This document shows, in pieces, positions 24,608 to 33,875 of a stretch of DNA of 41,257 nt (position 1 is its first letter; each line of letters begins with the position of its first letter). The notes under the pieces are model-generated. The model was given only the letters and a program-made list of their open reading frames with translations. It was not told where the DNA came from and made no database searches. Position numbers and translations under genes: made by a program. Source of the stretch: Chitinophagales bacterium (GTDB lineage: Bacteria > Bacteroidota > Bacteroidia > Chitinophagales > Chitinophagaceae); contig JAATGQ010000140.1 in the NCBI GenBank assembly GCA_015654595.1, positions 1 through 41,257 of the forward strand, read 5' to 3'.

Positions 24608-26365
24608 CTATTGAATATCCAGGTCGAACGGCAGACGTGTTTCCATCTTCCCTACCATGGCCTTCGCCTTCTTCAGCGTGAGGAAGGTCCGCATCCCCTC
24701 TTCGCCTAATTCTTCCTGCATGGCCTTCATCCCTGCCGAATGTTTGTAACTGCCGATTATCCGTTCGAGAAAACCTTTTGGCTCCGGATACTCCACCAAC
24801 CGGTAGTCATTTGTCTTCGCCATCCTTGCCGCACAATCGATCGCATCCTGCAGCGTTCCCATTCTGTCCACCAGCCCCAGCGAAAGCCCCATCGTACCAG
24901 ACCATACACGGCCCTGTGCAATGCTGTCGATATATTCCATCGACCGTCCACGGCCTTCTGATACCCGGGACTTGAAGTCATGATAGATCGTATCGATCTC
25001 GTTTTGTACGTAAACGCGCTCTGCTGCAGTCAGCGGACGCGTGGAATTCAGCAGATCCGCCTCCGGCGCCGTCTTGACCCCGTCGAAGGTTACGCCAAGC
25101 TTATTTTTGAAAAAAGACTGAAAGTTCGGGATGATGGTAAAGACGCCGATACTGCCTGTAATGGTACCCGGAAGCGCGAAGATACTGTCTGCATTACAGG
25201 ACAGATAATAGGCGCCCGATGCAGCAACATCGCCAAAACTTACAATGACCGGCTTTTCCTTCCGCGCCAGGGAAAGCTCCCTCCATATATTCTCGCTGGC
25301 CAGCGAACTGCCGCCCCCGGAATTTACGCGCAGCACGATCGCCTTGACCTCCTTGTCGAATCTCGCCTTCCGGATCAGGTAACGATATGTTTCGGAACCG
25401 ATATCATCTTTTTCGCCTTTCCCATCCACCACATCGCCCTCGGCATAAATAAGACAGATCTTATCCTTCCCCGGCGTCGTCTTCCAATCCACCCCCTTTG
25501 CATATTTTCCAAGGGAAATAAAATTGATCCAGCCATGTTTGTCCAGGCCCAGCTTCCTGCGCATCTCATCTTTGACTTCGTCATCATATTTCAAACCATC
25601 CACCAGCCGGTAGTTCAATGCATCCGACGCATGACGGACCAGGCTTTCATTGGCACATTTGCGCAATACGCCGGTATCCAGTCCGCGAACAGCAGCCGTA
25701 CTATCCAAAAGCCGGTTAAAGAAATCATTGAGTAATTCGGTCAGCTGGAGCCGGTTCGCATCGGTCATCTTCTCCTCTCTGAGCGGCTCCGTTGCGCTTT
25801 TAAACTTGCCCGCATAAAAGATCTGCGGCTCGATCTCCAGCTTCTGCAAAGCGCCTTTCAGATAAAGCATTTCTGTTGAAAACCCTTTCCATTCCAGGTC
25901 TCCCTTTGGATTGCAATAGATCTTGTCGGCTACTGCCGCAACATAATATGCTTTTTGCGTGATCCCATCCCCATAGGCATACACGAATTTGCCGGTCTTT
26001 TTAAAGTCCTGCAATGCGTGCCGCAATTCTTCATTGGTAGCAAAGCCATTGGGGTCGCCATTGCATTTCAAATAAATGCCTTTGATCGCGCTGTCCTCGC
26101 CCGCATGCCGCAGCAGCCGGATAACATCATATAATCCAGGCACGTCATATTGATCCTCCGATCCGATATCGGACAGGGGATTATCCTGCGACTGTTCCTT
26201 GAAAGACTGGGCCAGGTCTATAACCAGTACGGCTTTCCCGCCTATGTCAGGCTTTGAAGGCTACAACAGGCCCCCGATCATACCCACCAGGAGGATAGTA
26301 ACGATGGCGCCAAATACGACCAAAGCCAGCAGTGCTGCAAAAAATGATTTAAAAAAACCTCGCAT
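24608..26365 (-). pseudogene. sppA: Signal peptide peptidase SppA, interrupted by TAG at codon 35
   Basis: Membrane serine protease (S49, long 67K-type form) that degrades cleaved signal peptides. From the ATG at 26365 the frame reads a perfect N-terminal anchor (RGFFKSFFAALLALVVFGAIVTILL), then an amber codon at 26263-26261 (codon 35). It continues in the same frame without further stops to 24608, 586 codons in all, a normal length. The sequence after the stop (PSKPDIGGKAVLVIDLAQSF) is the expected SppA continuation. The catalytic Lys (YAGKFKSA, codon 189) and Ser (AASGAY, codon 383) are intact. Translation restarting at GTG 26143 would give an unanchored 511-residue protein. The stop may be a real recent null mutation or a base-call error. 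First gene of its operon. Confidence 0.85.
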
Positions 26366-26403
26366 GTTTAACGATTATCGGTGATTAGCTCTTGGGCTAA
26401 TGC

Positions 26404-26421
26404 CAAAAATAAAGATATTTG
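26404..26421. promoter_or_regulatory. Back-to-back -7 boxes for sppA (minus) and folK (plus)
   Basis: On the minus strand TATTTTTG (plus 26404-26411) is an exact TAnnTTTG box 39 bp before the sppA ATG. On the plus strand GATATTTG (26414-26421), one mismatch, lies 23 bp before the folK ATG. The two boxes almost abut, so polymerases on the two promoters would compete. Confidence 0.55.
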
Positions 26422-26443
26422 GGCCCCCGAAAGTACGGAATCT

Positions 26444-26929
26444 ATGAACATATCCTATTTATTGATAGGTGGCAACGAAGGAGACCCGATAACGCAGTTG
26501 GCGATTGCAAGGAAAATGATCGGCGCATCAACCGGTGAGATCGTGCAGGCCTCAGCCCTTTATCAGACAGCCGCCTGGGGCAAAACGGATCAACCCGACT
26601 TTCTGAACCAGGCCTTGAAGATTTCAACCCCAATGGAGCCGATCCCGCTGATGAAGGCCTTGCTGGACATCGAAGCCGGAATGGGACGCCGGCGACAGGA
26701 AAAATACGGCCCCAGGGTAATCGACCTCGATATGCTTTTTTTTAACGATGCGATCCTCGATACGCCCACCCTTATCCTTCCGCACCCCGAACTGCAAAAC
26801 CGGCGCTTTGTGCTGACCCCTCTTTCCGAGATCGCCCCGGACCTCGTACATCCGGTGCTGCACCTGACCATCCAACAACTTTTGGCGCAATGCCCTGATC
26901 CGTTAGCCGTGAAAAAATTAACGACATGA
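26444..26929 (+). CDS. folK: 2-amino-4-hydroxy-6-hydroxymethyldihydropteridine pyrophosphokinase (HPPK)
   Basis: Transfers pyrophosphate from ATP to 6-hydroxymethyl-7,8-dihydropterin in folate synthesis; cytoplasmic. 161 residues from the ATG at 26444, the family's normal length (about 160); an upstream in-frame start at 26381 would overlap the promoter. Motifs: LLIGGNEGDP at the N-terminus, SALYQTAAWGKTDQPDFLNQAL (pterin pocket) and the HPPK signature KYGPRVIDLDMLFF (about 91-104) with the metal-binding D-x-D. It ends RRFVLTPLSEIAPD-like, the usual tail. The stop TGA overlaps the ATG of the kinase gene (ATGA), so the two are translationally coupled. Confidence 0.96.
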   Translation: MNISYLLIGGNEGDPITQLAIARKMIGASTGEIVQASALYQTAAWGKTDQPDFLNQALKISTPMEPIPLMKALLDIEAGMGRRRQEKYGPRVIDLDMLFFNDAILDTPTLILPHPELQNRRFVLTPLSEIAPDLVHPVLHLTIQQLLAQCPDPLAVKKLTT

Positions 26930-27558
26930 ATTATCACTTTATAACCATAGAAGGTAATATCGGAGCAGGAAAAACTACCCTCTCCCATTTGCTGGCCAAA
27001 CATTTTAACGCCCGGCTGATCCTGGAGCAGTTTGCAGACAACCCGTTCCTGCCAAAGTTTTACGAAAATCCGGCCCAATACGCTTTCCCGCTGGAGCTTT
27101 TCTTTATGGCCGAGCGGTATAAGCAGCTGAAGGAGCTTGTCCATACCAACGACCTGTTCCAGTCGATCACCATTTCCGACTATCTCTTTACCAAATGCCT
27201 GCTTTTCGCAAAGGTAAATCTGCCGGCAGAGGAATACCGGCTTTATCAAAAGCTGTTCGATATCATCCATACCCAGCTTATCCAGCCGGACCTGCTCATC
27301 TATCTGCATGCGCCCATCCCCAAACTCCAGGCGAATATCCGCAAACGGAATCGCCCCTATGAACAGGCGATCCCTGACGGTTATCTTTTTAACATCCAGG
27401 AAACGTATATGAATTACATTCGCGAATACAATATCCGGACCCTTTTCATCGATGTAAGCAACGCCGACTTTCTGGGCAATTCCGCCCACCTGAAAGTTAT
27501 TCTCGACGCGCTCGAAGAACCCCTCGGCTCCGGACAAAATTATTACACGCTTCCTTAA
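26926..27558 (+). CDS. Deoxynucleoside kinase (dGK/dCK family)
   Basis: Phosphorylates deoxynucleosides for nucleotide salvage, 210 residues, cytoplasmic. The P-loop ITIEGNIGAGKTTL lies at residues 7-19. The LILEQFADNPFLPKFY segment (Glu/Phe substrate pocket), the ISDYLFTKCL segment (counterpart of the DRS motif) and the LIYLHAPIPKLQANIRKRNRPYEQAI stretch (arginine-rich lid) follow in order. The deoxynucleoside preferred cannot be fixed by eye. Coupled to folK by a 4-bp overlap and followed after 11 bp by the MFS gene; pairing with folK is frequent in Bacteroidota. Confidence 0.92.
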   Translation: MNYHFITIEGNIGAGKTTLSHLLAKHFNARLILEQFADNPFLPKFYENPAQYAFPLELFFMAERYKQLKELVHTNDLFQSITISDYLFTKCLLFAKVNLPAEEYRLYQKLFDIIHTQLIQPDLLIYLHAPIPKLQANIRKRNRPYEQAIPDGYLFNIQETYMNYIREYNIRTLFIDVSNADFLGNSAHLKVILDALEEPLGSGQNYYTLP

Positions 27559-27569
27559 AGGATAATATT

Positions 27570-28814
27570 ATGACTGAAGAACGAAGGCCTACCGCCTGGG
27601 AGGTATTAAAGATCAAAGAATACAGAAATTTTGTTACAGGGCGTTTCTTTTACATCATCGCGCTGCGAATGGTCACCACCACTCTCGGATGGCGCATCTA
27701 CGAGATCACACATGACCCGCTGGCCATCGGTATCATCGGCCTGTCTGAGTTTATTCCTGCCTTTGTACTGGCCCTCTATGCAGGACATGTTATAGACAAA
27801 AGCGACAAACGGCTGCTGCTGCTGCGTACCACCGTCTTTTATCTTCTCTGCGTCGCAGGCCTGCTGACCCTGACTTTTAGCTCCGTCGTCAACTCCTTAA
27901 AAAATCACTGGATCCAGTGGCTTACCTATACGATCGTCTTTGTTACCGGCGTGATCCGTGCCTTTGCGGGGCCGGCCCTCAACGCCATCATCGCTCAGAT
28001 CGTTCCCAGGGAAAAGCTGCCCAGCGCCGTTACCCTGAATACCAGCGCTTTCCTTTCTGCCTCCGTGCTGGGACATGCCACGGCAGGCTTTCTGATCGCT
28101 CATACGTCTTACCTGGTCATCTTCAGCGTGGTTGGCGTATTTGTGGTGCTGGCCTGGTTGTTCTTCTACACTATCGCCCCCAAACAGATCATGGTCGCCA
28201 GCGGTGAAAAGCGGACCTGGGAAAGTATTCGCGAAGGACTCACCTTCGTATTCCGGACCAGGGAAGTACTGGGCGCCATCTCCCTCGACCTCTTCGCCGT
28301 GCTGTTTGGAGGCGCCGTCGCCATGGTTCCCGTCTACGCCAGAGATATCCTGAAAGCAGGCCCTATCGGATTCGGATGGCTGAATGCGGCAGACGACATC
28401 GGCTCGATGTGTATGATGATCGCGCTGACGATATGGCCGCTCCGCCGTAAACAGGGACTCATACTCCTTTATGTCGTGGCAGGATTTGGACTCGGGATCA
28501 TCGTATTCGGCCTTTCAAAAATCTATATACTGTCCTGGCTGGCCCTGCTCTGCACCGGACTGCTCGACGGCATCAGTGTCGTGATCCGCGGCACCATCGT
28601 ACAGTTGAAGACACCCGACGCAATGCGCGGGCGCGTCTCGGCTGTCAACTCGATGTTCATCAATTCCAGCAATGAATTGGGACAATTTGAAAGCGGACTG
28701 GTAGCCCGGCTGATGGGTGTCGTACCCTCTGTCGTCTTCGGCGGCTGTATGACGATCGCAACGGCTGTCACCACCTGGTTTGCCGCGCCCAGCTTAAGGA
28801 AAATGGAATATTAA
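27570..28814 (+). CDS. MFS transporter (MFS_3/EntS-like)
   Basis: Inner-membrane major-facilitator exporter, 414 residues with about 12 membrane segments. The N-terminus WEVLKIKEYRNFVTGRFFYIIALRMVTTTLGWRIYEITHDPLAIGIIGLSEFIPAF is typical of the MFS_3 / enterobactin-exporter-like group. The loop-2/3 motif AGHVIDKSDKRLLLL corresponds to G-x-x-x-D-R/K-x-G/R-R. A second-half counterpart is DAMRGRVSAVNSMFI. The substrate is unknown. Third gene of the folK operon, ended by a terminator 9 bp after its stop. Confidence 0.92.
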   Translation: MTEERRPTAWEVLKIKEYRNFVTGRFFYIIALRMVTTTLGWRIYEITHDPLAIGIIGLSEFIPAFVLALYAGHVIDKSDKRLLLLRTTVFYLLCVAGLLTLTFSSVVNSLKNHWIQWLTYTIVFVTGVIRAFAGPALNAIIAQIVPREKLPSAVTLNTSAFLSASVLGHATAGFLIAHTSYLVIFSVVGVFVVLAWLFFYTIAPKQIMVASGEKRTWESIREGLTFVFRTREVLGAISLDLFAVLFGGAVAMVPVYARDILKAGPIGFGWLNAADDIGSMCMMIALTIWPLRRKQGLILLYVVAGFGLGIIVFGLSKIYILSWLALLCTGLLDGISVVIRGTIVQLKTPDAMRGRVSAVNSMFINSSNELGQFESGLVARLMGVVPSVVFGGCMTIATAVTTWFAAPSLRKMEY

Positions 28815-28822
28815 ATCTCCCC

Positions 28823-28858
28823 GCCCGATCACAGTCTTTGCTGCGATCGGGCTTTTAT
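28823..28858 (+). terminator. Terminator behind the MFS gene
   Basis: GCCCGATC (28823-28830) pairs with GATCGGGC (28845-28852), followed by TTTTAT. It closes the folK operon and lies against the end of the convergent cysteine-cluster gene. Confidence 0.8.
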
Positions 28859-29349
28859 CACCCTTTCCCGATCAGTTTTTCGAGAACAAAATATACGATC
28901 GGACAAAACGTCGAATTCTTCTGCGTCAATGCGGGTCTTCTCACCAATACATCTTCGTCGGTGTACGGAAACCGCTCGCAATCCGACGGGCGCACCTCAT
29001 AGATACCGCAGTAATTGTCGGCGCCCAGAAAAGGACAGGGCGATGACTTTGTCACATAGTCCCCGTCGGAATCCAATCGTAAATACTGTTCGATAAACTC
29101 GCTCTCCTTCATTTTCAGATGCCGGGAGATCCGCTTTATATCCGGGGTTTTAAACCGGGGCGAATAGTTCTTACAGCAATTGGCGCACTGCAGACAATCG
29201 ACCTTCTCAAAGGCTTCCTCGTGCAGCTCCGGCAGCCGGTCCAAAACCTTGTTCCGCTCTGCCGGTCTTTCGGCCTTCTGCAAGAAGCGTTTGTATTCTT
29301 TTTGCCGAAGCGCTGATTTCCTCTCCCAGTTATGCAATAAATCACTCAT
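28858..29349 (-). CDS. YkgJ-family cysteine cluster protein
   Basis: Small cytoplasmic protein, 163 residues, of the YkgJ/UPF0153 (CxxCxxCC) family, presumed to bind zinc or an iron-sulfur cluster. The cluster CLQCANCCKNYSPRF lies at about residues 53-67. A second group follows (SPCPFLGADNYCGIYEVRPSDCERFP, about 103-128). The N-terminal 50 residues are a charged helix (WERKSALRQKEYKRFLQKAERPAERNKVLDRL). The function is not established. Divergent from the sterol-desaturase-family gene, with 86 bp between the starts. Confidence 0.9.
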   Translation of the reverse strand: MSDLLHNWERKSALRQKEYKRFLQKAERPAERNKVLDRLPELHEEAFEKVDCLQCANCCKNYSPRFKTPDIKRISRHLKMKESEFIEQYLRLDSDGDYVTKSSPCPFLGADNYCGIYEVRPSDCERFPYTDEDVLVRRPALTQKNSTFCPIVYFVLEKLIGKG

Positions 29350-29435
29350 ATATAAAGACTTCTTCGGCTTTTACGGTCCATGGTCATGAGGAAAAACCCT
29401 CATTAATAGGTGATTAACAAGCCCCTGCTGCAAAG

Positions 29436-30398
29436 ATGAGGTTTTTCGCTTATTTTTATGGCGTGGAAAACCTCAGAGAACAAATACTTCTATTAATAAG
29501 CTCGCCCCTCTATCTGATCATTATTGGTATCGAGCTGCTGCTCAGCAATTACCATCACCGCAAGCTTTATACAGTCAAAGATACGCTGACTAATATCTAC
29601 CTGATGTTACTCAACGGCAGCATAGATCTTCTCTTCCGTTCGGTGTACCTGGTCATCCTTACTTTCTGTTATCAGCATCACTGGATGTCTATCACCAACG
29701 TCTTTTCCTATTGGTTCCTGCTGCTGTTGGCCGAAGATTTTCTTTATTACTGGCTGCATCGCTGGGATCATGAGATCCGCTTCTTCTGGGCCGTCCACGT
29801 CACGCACCATTCTTCCGAACATTTCAATTTTACAACGGGCTTCCGTTCCTCGGTCTTTCAGCCCCTCTACCGCTTTGTTTATTTTATCCCGCTGGCCCTT
29901 TGTGGATTCAAACCGCTGGACATCATCTTTATGTATTCTGCCACCCAGATCTGGGGCATCTTTGTCCATACCGAACTCATCGGAAAGATGGGCTGGCTGG
30001 AATACATCCTGGTGACGCCTTCGCATCACCGCGTACATCACGCTTCCAACCCACGCTATCTCGATAAGAATATGGGAATGTTCCTGATCATCTGGGATCA
30101 GCTGTTCGGGACCTTCCAACCCGAACTGTCACCCGAAGAGTACCAGCCAACCCGCTATGGCCTGACAAAACCTTCGGACAAGACGGGCCCCGTCGATGTC
30201 GTTTTTCACGAGTGGCAGGCGATCTCGCAGGACGTCAGCCGCAAGGATATCGGCTGGAGAGAAAAATGGCAATACATATTCGGTCCTCCCGGATGGAGCC
30301 ATGACGGCAGCCGTCAAACCAGTGAACAGATGCGCGAAGCGGAAGCGGCAGAAGCCCCCTCCGAGAGCAATGCGTTTGCAGCAGACCCCCAATTTTAA
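29436..30398 (+). CDS. Sterol desaturase / fatty acid hydroxylase superfamily membrane enzyme
   Basis: Di-iron integral membrane oxygenase, up to 320 residues. Four or five membrane segments lie in the first 200 residues. The eight-histidine motifs are in order: HRWDH, HVTHHSSEHFN, HTELIG, then HHRVHHASNPRYLDKN. After YPLI-like DQLFGTF the tail (about 240-320) is soluble and ends in a Ala/Glu-rich stretch. The substrate (sterol, carotenoid or alkyl lipid) cannot be told. The start is uncertain: ATG 29436 gives MRFFAYFYGVENLREQ, but a TATTTTTA -7-like box at about 29451-29458 suggests the GTG at 29463 may be used instead. Confidence 0.88.
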   Translation: MRFFAYFYGVENLREQILLLISSPLYLIIIGIELLLSNYHHRKLYTVKDTLTNIYLMLLNGSIDLLFRSVYLVILTFCYQHHWMSITNVFSYWFLLLLAEDFLYYWLHRWDHEIRFFWAVHVTHHSSEHFNFTTGFRSSVFQPLYRFVYFIPLALCGFKPLDIIFMYSATQIWGIFVHTELIGKMGWLEYILVTPSHHRVHHASNPRYLDKNMGMFLIIWDQLFGTFQPELSPEEYQPTRYGLTKPSDKTGPVDVVFHEWQAISQDVSRKDIGWREKWQYIFGPPGWSHDGSRQTSEQMREAEAAEAPSESNAFAADPQF

Positions 30399-30818
30399 TA
30401 TGCTTTTAATATAATTAGCCCCGTTTTTCCTGAATAAGCGGCTACTTTTGTTGTGCAATTCATTCATGCTCATGCACGAATAGTTTAGCATTCAATTTTT
30501 AGGGTTTAGGGGTTTTTAACGATTTTGGGCCAATTCCCGTTTTGTCTAAAGTGGGAATGGCCCAAAATCATTTTATGTCTATAGGGTCGTTGCCAACGGC
30601 CGGGGTAGCCAGTTCCGATTTTCAAAGTGGGGACGGCCACGTTTCATTTTTATACCTTCCCACCCCGTGTCATTCCGCTCCACACCGCCGGCTAAAACTG
30701 CCGTCAGCCTGTTTTAGCCGCCCCATCCCGGATTTTGTCGCCTGCCGGACTGTTTTCTCACTACATCCTCGTACCTTTGCGCATCTTTTTCTTTAAAAAA
30801 GATCAACCTCTTTTGAAT
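30399..30818. other. 420-bp gene-free region upstream of gcvP with two hairpins
   Basis: No protein-coding gene is convincing here. It holds an exact -7 box TACTTTTG at 30443-30450. A 17-bp stem with one bulge follows (30521-30538 with 30553-30569, loop of 14 nt), then ATTTTATG. A perfect 10-bp hairpin, CGGCTAAAAC/GTTTTAGCCG, lies at 30689-30698 and 30711-30720, and the gcvP promoter comes after it. I looked for the conserved core of a glycine riboswitch and did not find it. Confidence 0.6.
30772..30779 (+). promoter_or_regulatory. gcvP promoter -7 box
   Basis: TACCTTTG is an exact match to TAnnTTTG, 39 bp before the ATG at 30819. A T-rich -33 region (GTTTTCTC) lies upstream. The predicted leader is about 35 nt, too short for a riboswitch, and it excludes the in-frame upstream start at 30735. 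Confidence 0.7.
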
Positions 30819-33743
30819 ATGAATCTATTCGAACAACAGGCGAATGAATTTGCAGGGCGCCACATCGGCCCCAATGAAAAGGAAACCGCAGCGATGTTGA
30901 AAACCATCGGGGTGCGTACCCTTGACGAGCTGATCGACAAAACTATCCCGGCCACCATCCGCAACCCCAAAAAGCTGAATGTCCCCGGACCGCTCAGCGA
31001 GTTCCAGTTTCTGACGTCCCTTCGTCAGATCGCGGCTCAAAACAAGGTGTTCAAGTCCTACATCGGGCAGGGATATTATGACATCATCGTCCCCAGCGTC
31101 ATCTTACGCAATATTTTCGAAAACCCAGGCTGGTATACCCAATATACCCCCTATCAGGCCTAGATCTCCCAGGGACGTCTCGAAAGCCTGCTGAATTTCC
31201 AGACGATGGTGTCCGATCTCACCGGTCTGCCGCTGGCCAACGCGTCTCTTCTCGATGAAGGAACCGCTGCGTCGGAAGCAATGACGATGTTCTTTAGCAC
31301 AAAGAACAGGGATCATGACAATATCGCCTCTCCAAAATTCTTTGTAGACGAAAATATCTTCGTCCAAACCAAAGACCTTCTCCTTACCCGCAGCGTTCCT
31401 GTTGGTATAGAACTGGTCATCGGCGACTACCGCAAGACGACGATCGACGACTCCTTCTTCGGAGCGATCGTACAGTACCCGGATAGCAAAGGTTCTGTCA
31501 ACGACTACCGCGCATTTATTCAACAGGTACATGCAGTAAACGCCTATGTCGTCATGGCCACCGACCTGCTGTCACTGACCCTGCTGACGCCTCCCGGCGA
31601 GCTGGGCGCAGACGTAGCCATCGGTTCCGCTCAACGTTTTGGCGTTCCAATGGGCTTTGGAGGACCGCATGCCGCATTCTTTACCGCCAAGGATGACTTC
31701 CGCCGCTCGATACCTGGCCGCATCATCGGTGTCAGCATCGACGCACAAGGCAATCGCGCACTTCGTATGGCACTGCAGACCCGCGAACAGCACATCAAAC
31801 GCGAGAAAGCTACTTCGAATATCTGTACCGCCCAGGCATTGCTGGCCAACATGGCCGCCATGTACGCCGTCTACCACGGCCCCGAGGGACTGAAGAATAT
31901 CGCCAAACGCGTCAGCCTGCTGACCCGTACACTGTCTGCCGAGCTGCAGGCAATGGGCTTCACCAACCAGAACGAAAGCTATTTCGATACGATCCGCGTA
32001 ACAGTAAGAGATGCCGAAGCCATCCGCTCGCACGCAGAAGCGCGCGGCATTAATTTCTTCTATACCGGGAACAACGAGATCGGCATCACCCTTGACGAAA
32101 CGACTTCACAGGAAGATATCATGAATATCCTCACTGTATTCGGCCATGCCGCCGGAACAGACCTGGTGACAGCCACCTTCGACAGCGATGATACGCTTTC
32201 TAATATCCCGTCGTCGGTTACCCGCACTTCGGACTTCCTGACACACCCGGTTTTCAACAGCCATCACAGCTAAACAAAGATGATGCGTTATCTGAGAAGC
32301 CTCGAAGTAAAGGACCTTTCTCTGAATACTTCGATGATCTCGCTTGGTTCCTGTACGATGAAACTCAATGCAGCGACCGAACTCATCCCCGTCAGCTGGC
32401 CGGAATTCGGCGGTATCCATCCCTTCGCGCCTTCCAGCCAATGGAAGGGTTACCAACAGATCCTTACTGAACTGGAAGACTGGCTGAGCGAGATCACAGG
32501 CTTCGCAGCCACATCCCTGCAGCCAAACAGCGGCGCCCAGGGAGAATATGCCGGTCTGCTGACCATCCGCGCTTATCACGCCGCCAACAACGGCGCACAC
32601 CGCAATGTAATGCTGATCCCCATTTCCGCACACGGCACCAACCCCGCCAGCGCAGTTATGGCAGGGATGAAGGTCGTCGTCGTCAAGAGTGACGAAGACG
32701 GTCATATCGATGTAGTTGATCTGAAAGCCAAAGCTGTTCAATACAAGGAGCAGCTGGCCGGCCTGATGGTCACCTATCCTTCTACGCACGGCGTATTCGA
32801 AGAAAGCATAAAAGATATCTGCCAGACCATCCATGACAACGGCGGATTGGTATATATGGACGGCGCCAATATGAATGCCCAGGTTGGTTTGACAAGCCCT
32901 GGTTTTATCGGAGCCGATGTCTGCCACCTCAACCTCCACAAGACCTTCGCTATCCCTCATGGCGGCGGCGGTCCCGGGATGGGTCCCATCTGCGTCAACG
33001 AAAAGCTGAAGCCTTATCTGCCCAGCCACGTCTACGATGTGCCTCTGCACGCCGGCCAGAACGGACAGTCATCTGCAGCAACACACGTACACGCCGTATC
33101 TGCAGCGCCTTATGGTTCTGCCAGCATCCTGTTGATCAGCTATGCTTACATCAAGATGCTTGGCGCTGAAGGCCTGACAAAAGCAACCCGCTATGCCATC
33201 CTCAACGCCAACTATATGAAGGCGCGCCTGGAGAAGAATTATAGTATCCTCTATAGCGGCTCCAACGGGACCTGCGCACACGAATTCATCGTCGACCTTC
33301 GCCCCTTTAAGACCAGCGCCGGAGTCGAAGCAGAAGACGTTGCGAAAAGACTGATGGACTATGGCTTCCACGCTCCTACTCTCAGCTTCCCCGTCCCCGG
33401 CACGATCATGATCGAGCCTACGGAAAGCGAAGACAAGGCTGAGCTGGATCGTTTCTGCGATGCGCTGATCGGCATCCACAATGAGATCCGCGCTATCGAA
33501 GAAGGCAGGTCCGATAAAACCGACAACGCGCTGAAAAATGCACCCCATACCCAGCATGTCATCACTGCTGTCGAGTGGAAGCACGGCTATTCCCGTACAG
33601 AAGCAGCCTTCCCGCTGCCCTATGTAAAGGAAAGCAAATTCTGGCCAAGCGTTGCCCGTGTCAACAATACCTACGGTGATCGTAACCTCATCTGTACCTG
33701 CGAGCCGGTAAGCTCCTATGCAGAAGAGTCGGTTGCGAACTAA
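30819..33743 (+). pseudogene. gcvP: Glycine dehydrogenase (P-protein, GcvP) with two in-frame stop codons
   Basis: PLP-dependent decarboxylating subunit of the glycine cleavage system. One continuous frame of 975 codons (family about 950-975) from ATG 30819 (MNLFEQQANEFAGRHIGP) is broken twice, by TAG at 31161-31163 (codon 115) and TAA at 32271-32273 (codon 485). The flanking sequence is fully conserved: YTPYQA-stop-ISQGRLES, where the family has Glu, and [41 protein letters not shown], again normally Glu. The PLP lysine is in [19 protein letters not shown] (codon 708). There is no frameshift. If the stops are real the gene makes no active enzyme. If they are base-call errors it is a normal gcvP. 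Other gcv genes are not in the window. A strong terminator follows. Confidence 0.9.
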
Positions 33744-33754
33744 GATAAGATCCT

Positions 33755-33796
33755 AAATAAGAAGTGCCCCCACCGATGTGGGGGCCCTTCTTATTT
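33755..33796 (+). terminator. Strong terminator behind gcvP
   Basis: AAATAAGAAG plus GCCCCCAC (33755-33773) pairs with GTGGGGGC plus CTTCTTATTT (33778-33796) over a CGAT tetraloop, with one mismatch between the two halves. The stem ends in A- and T-rich arms, so it may work on both strands. Confidence 0.85.
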
Positions 33797-33831
33797 AAAT
33801 GTTAATGACGCCAATTCACCGATTTTATCCC

Positions 33832-33839
33832 TTTCTTTG
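33832..33839 (+). promoter_or_regulatory. -7 box of the Gly/His/Met-tailed lipoprotein gene
   Basis: TTTCTTTG matches TAnnTTTG with one mismatch and lies 36 bp before the ATG at 33876. No clear -33 TTTG is seen at the usual distance. Confidence 0.4.
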
Positions 33840-33875
33840 TCTTGCGTAGACTTAATTTAACAGCAAAAATTTCCT

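Noticed and set aside
30399..30818. Glycine riboswitch upstream of gcvP
   Set aside because: Neither of the two conserved aptamer cores was recognisable, and the best promoter leaves only about 35 nt of leader.
26261..32273. Reassignment of TAG/TAA to glutamate as an explanation for the internal stops
   Set aside because: TAG ends the DsbA-like gene, the third DUF3857 gene, the sigma factor gene and sppA itself, and TAA ends most other genes, each at the expected protein length and often just before a terminator. A genome-wide code change is not compatible.
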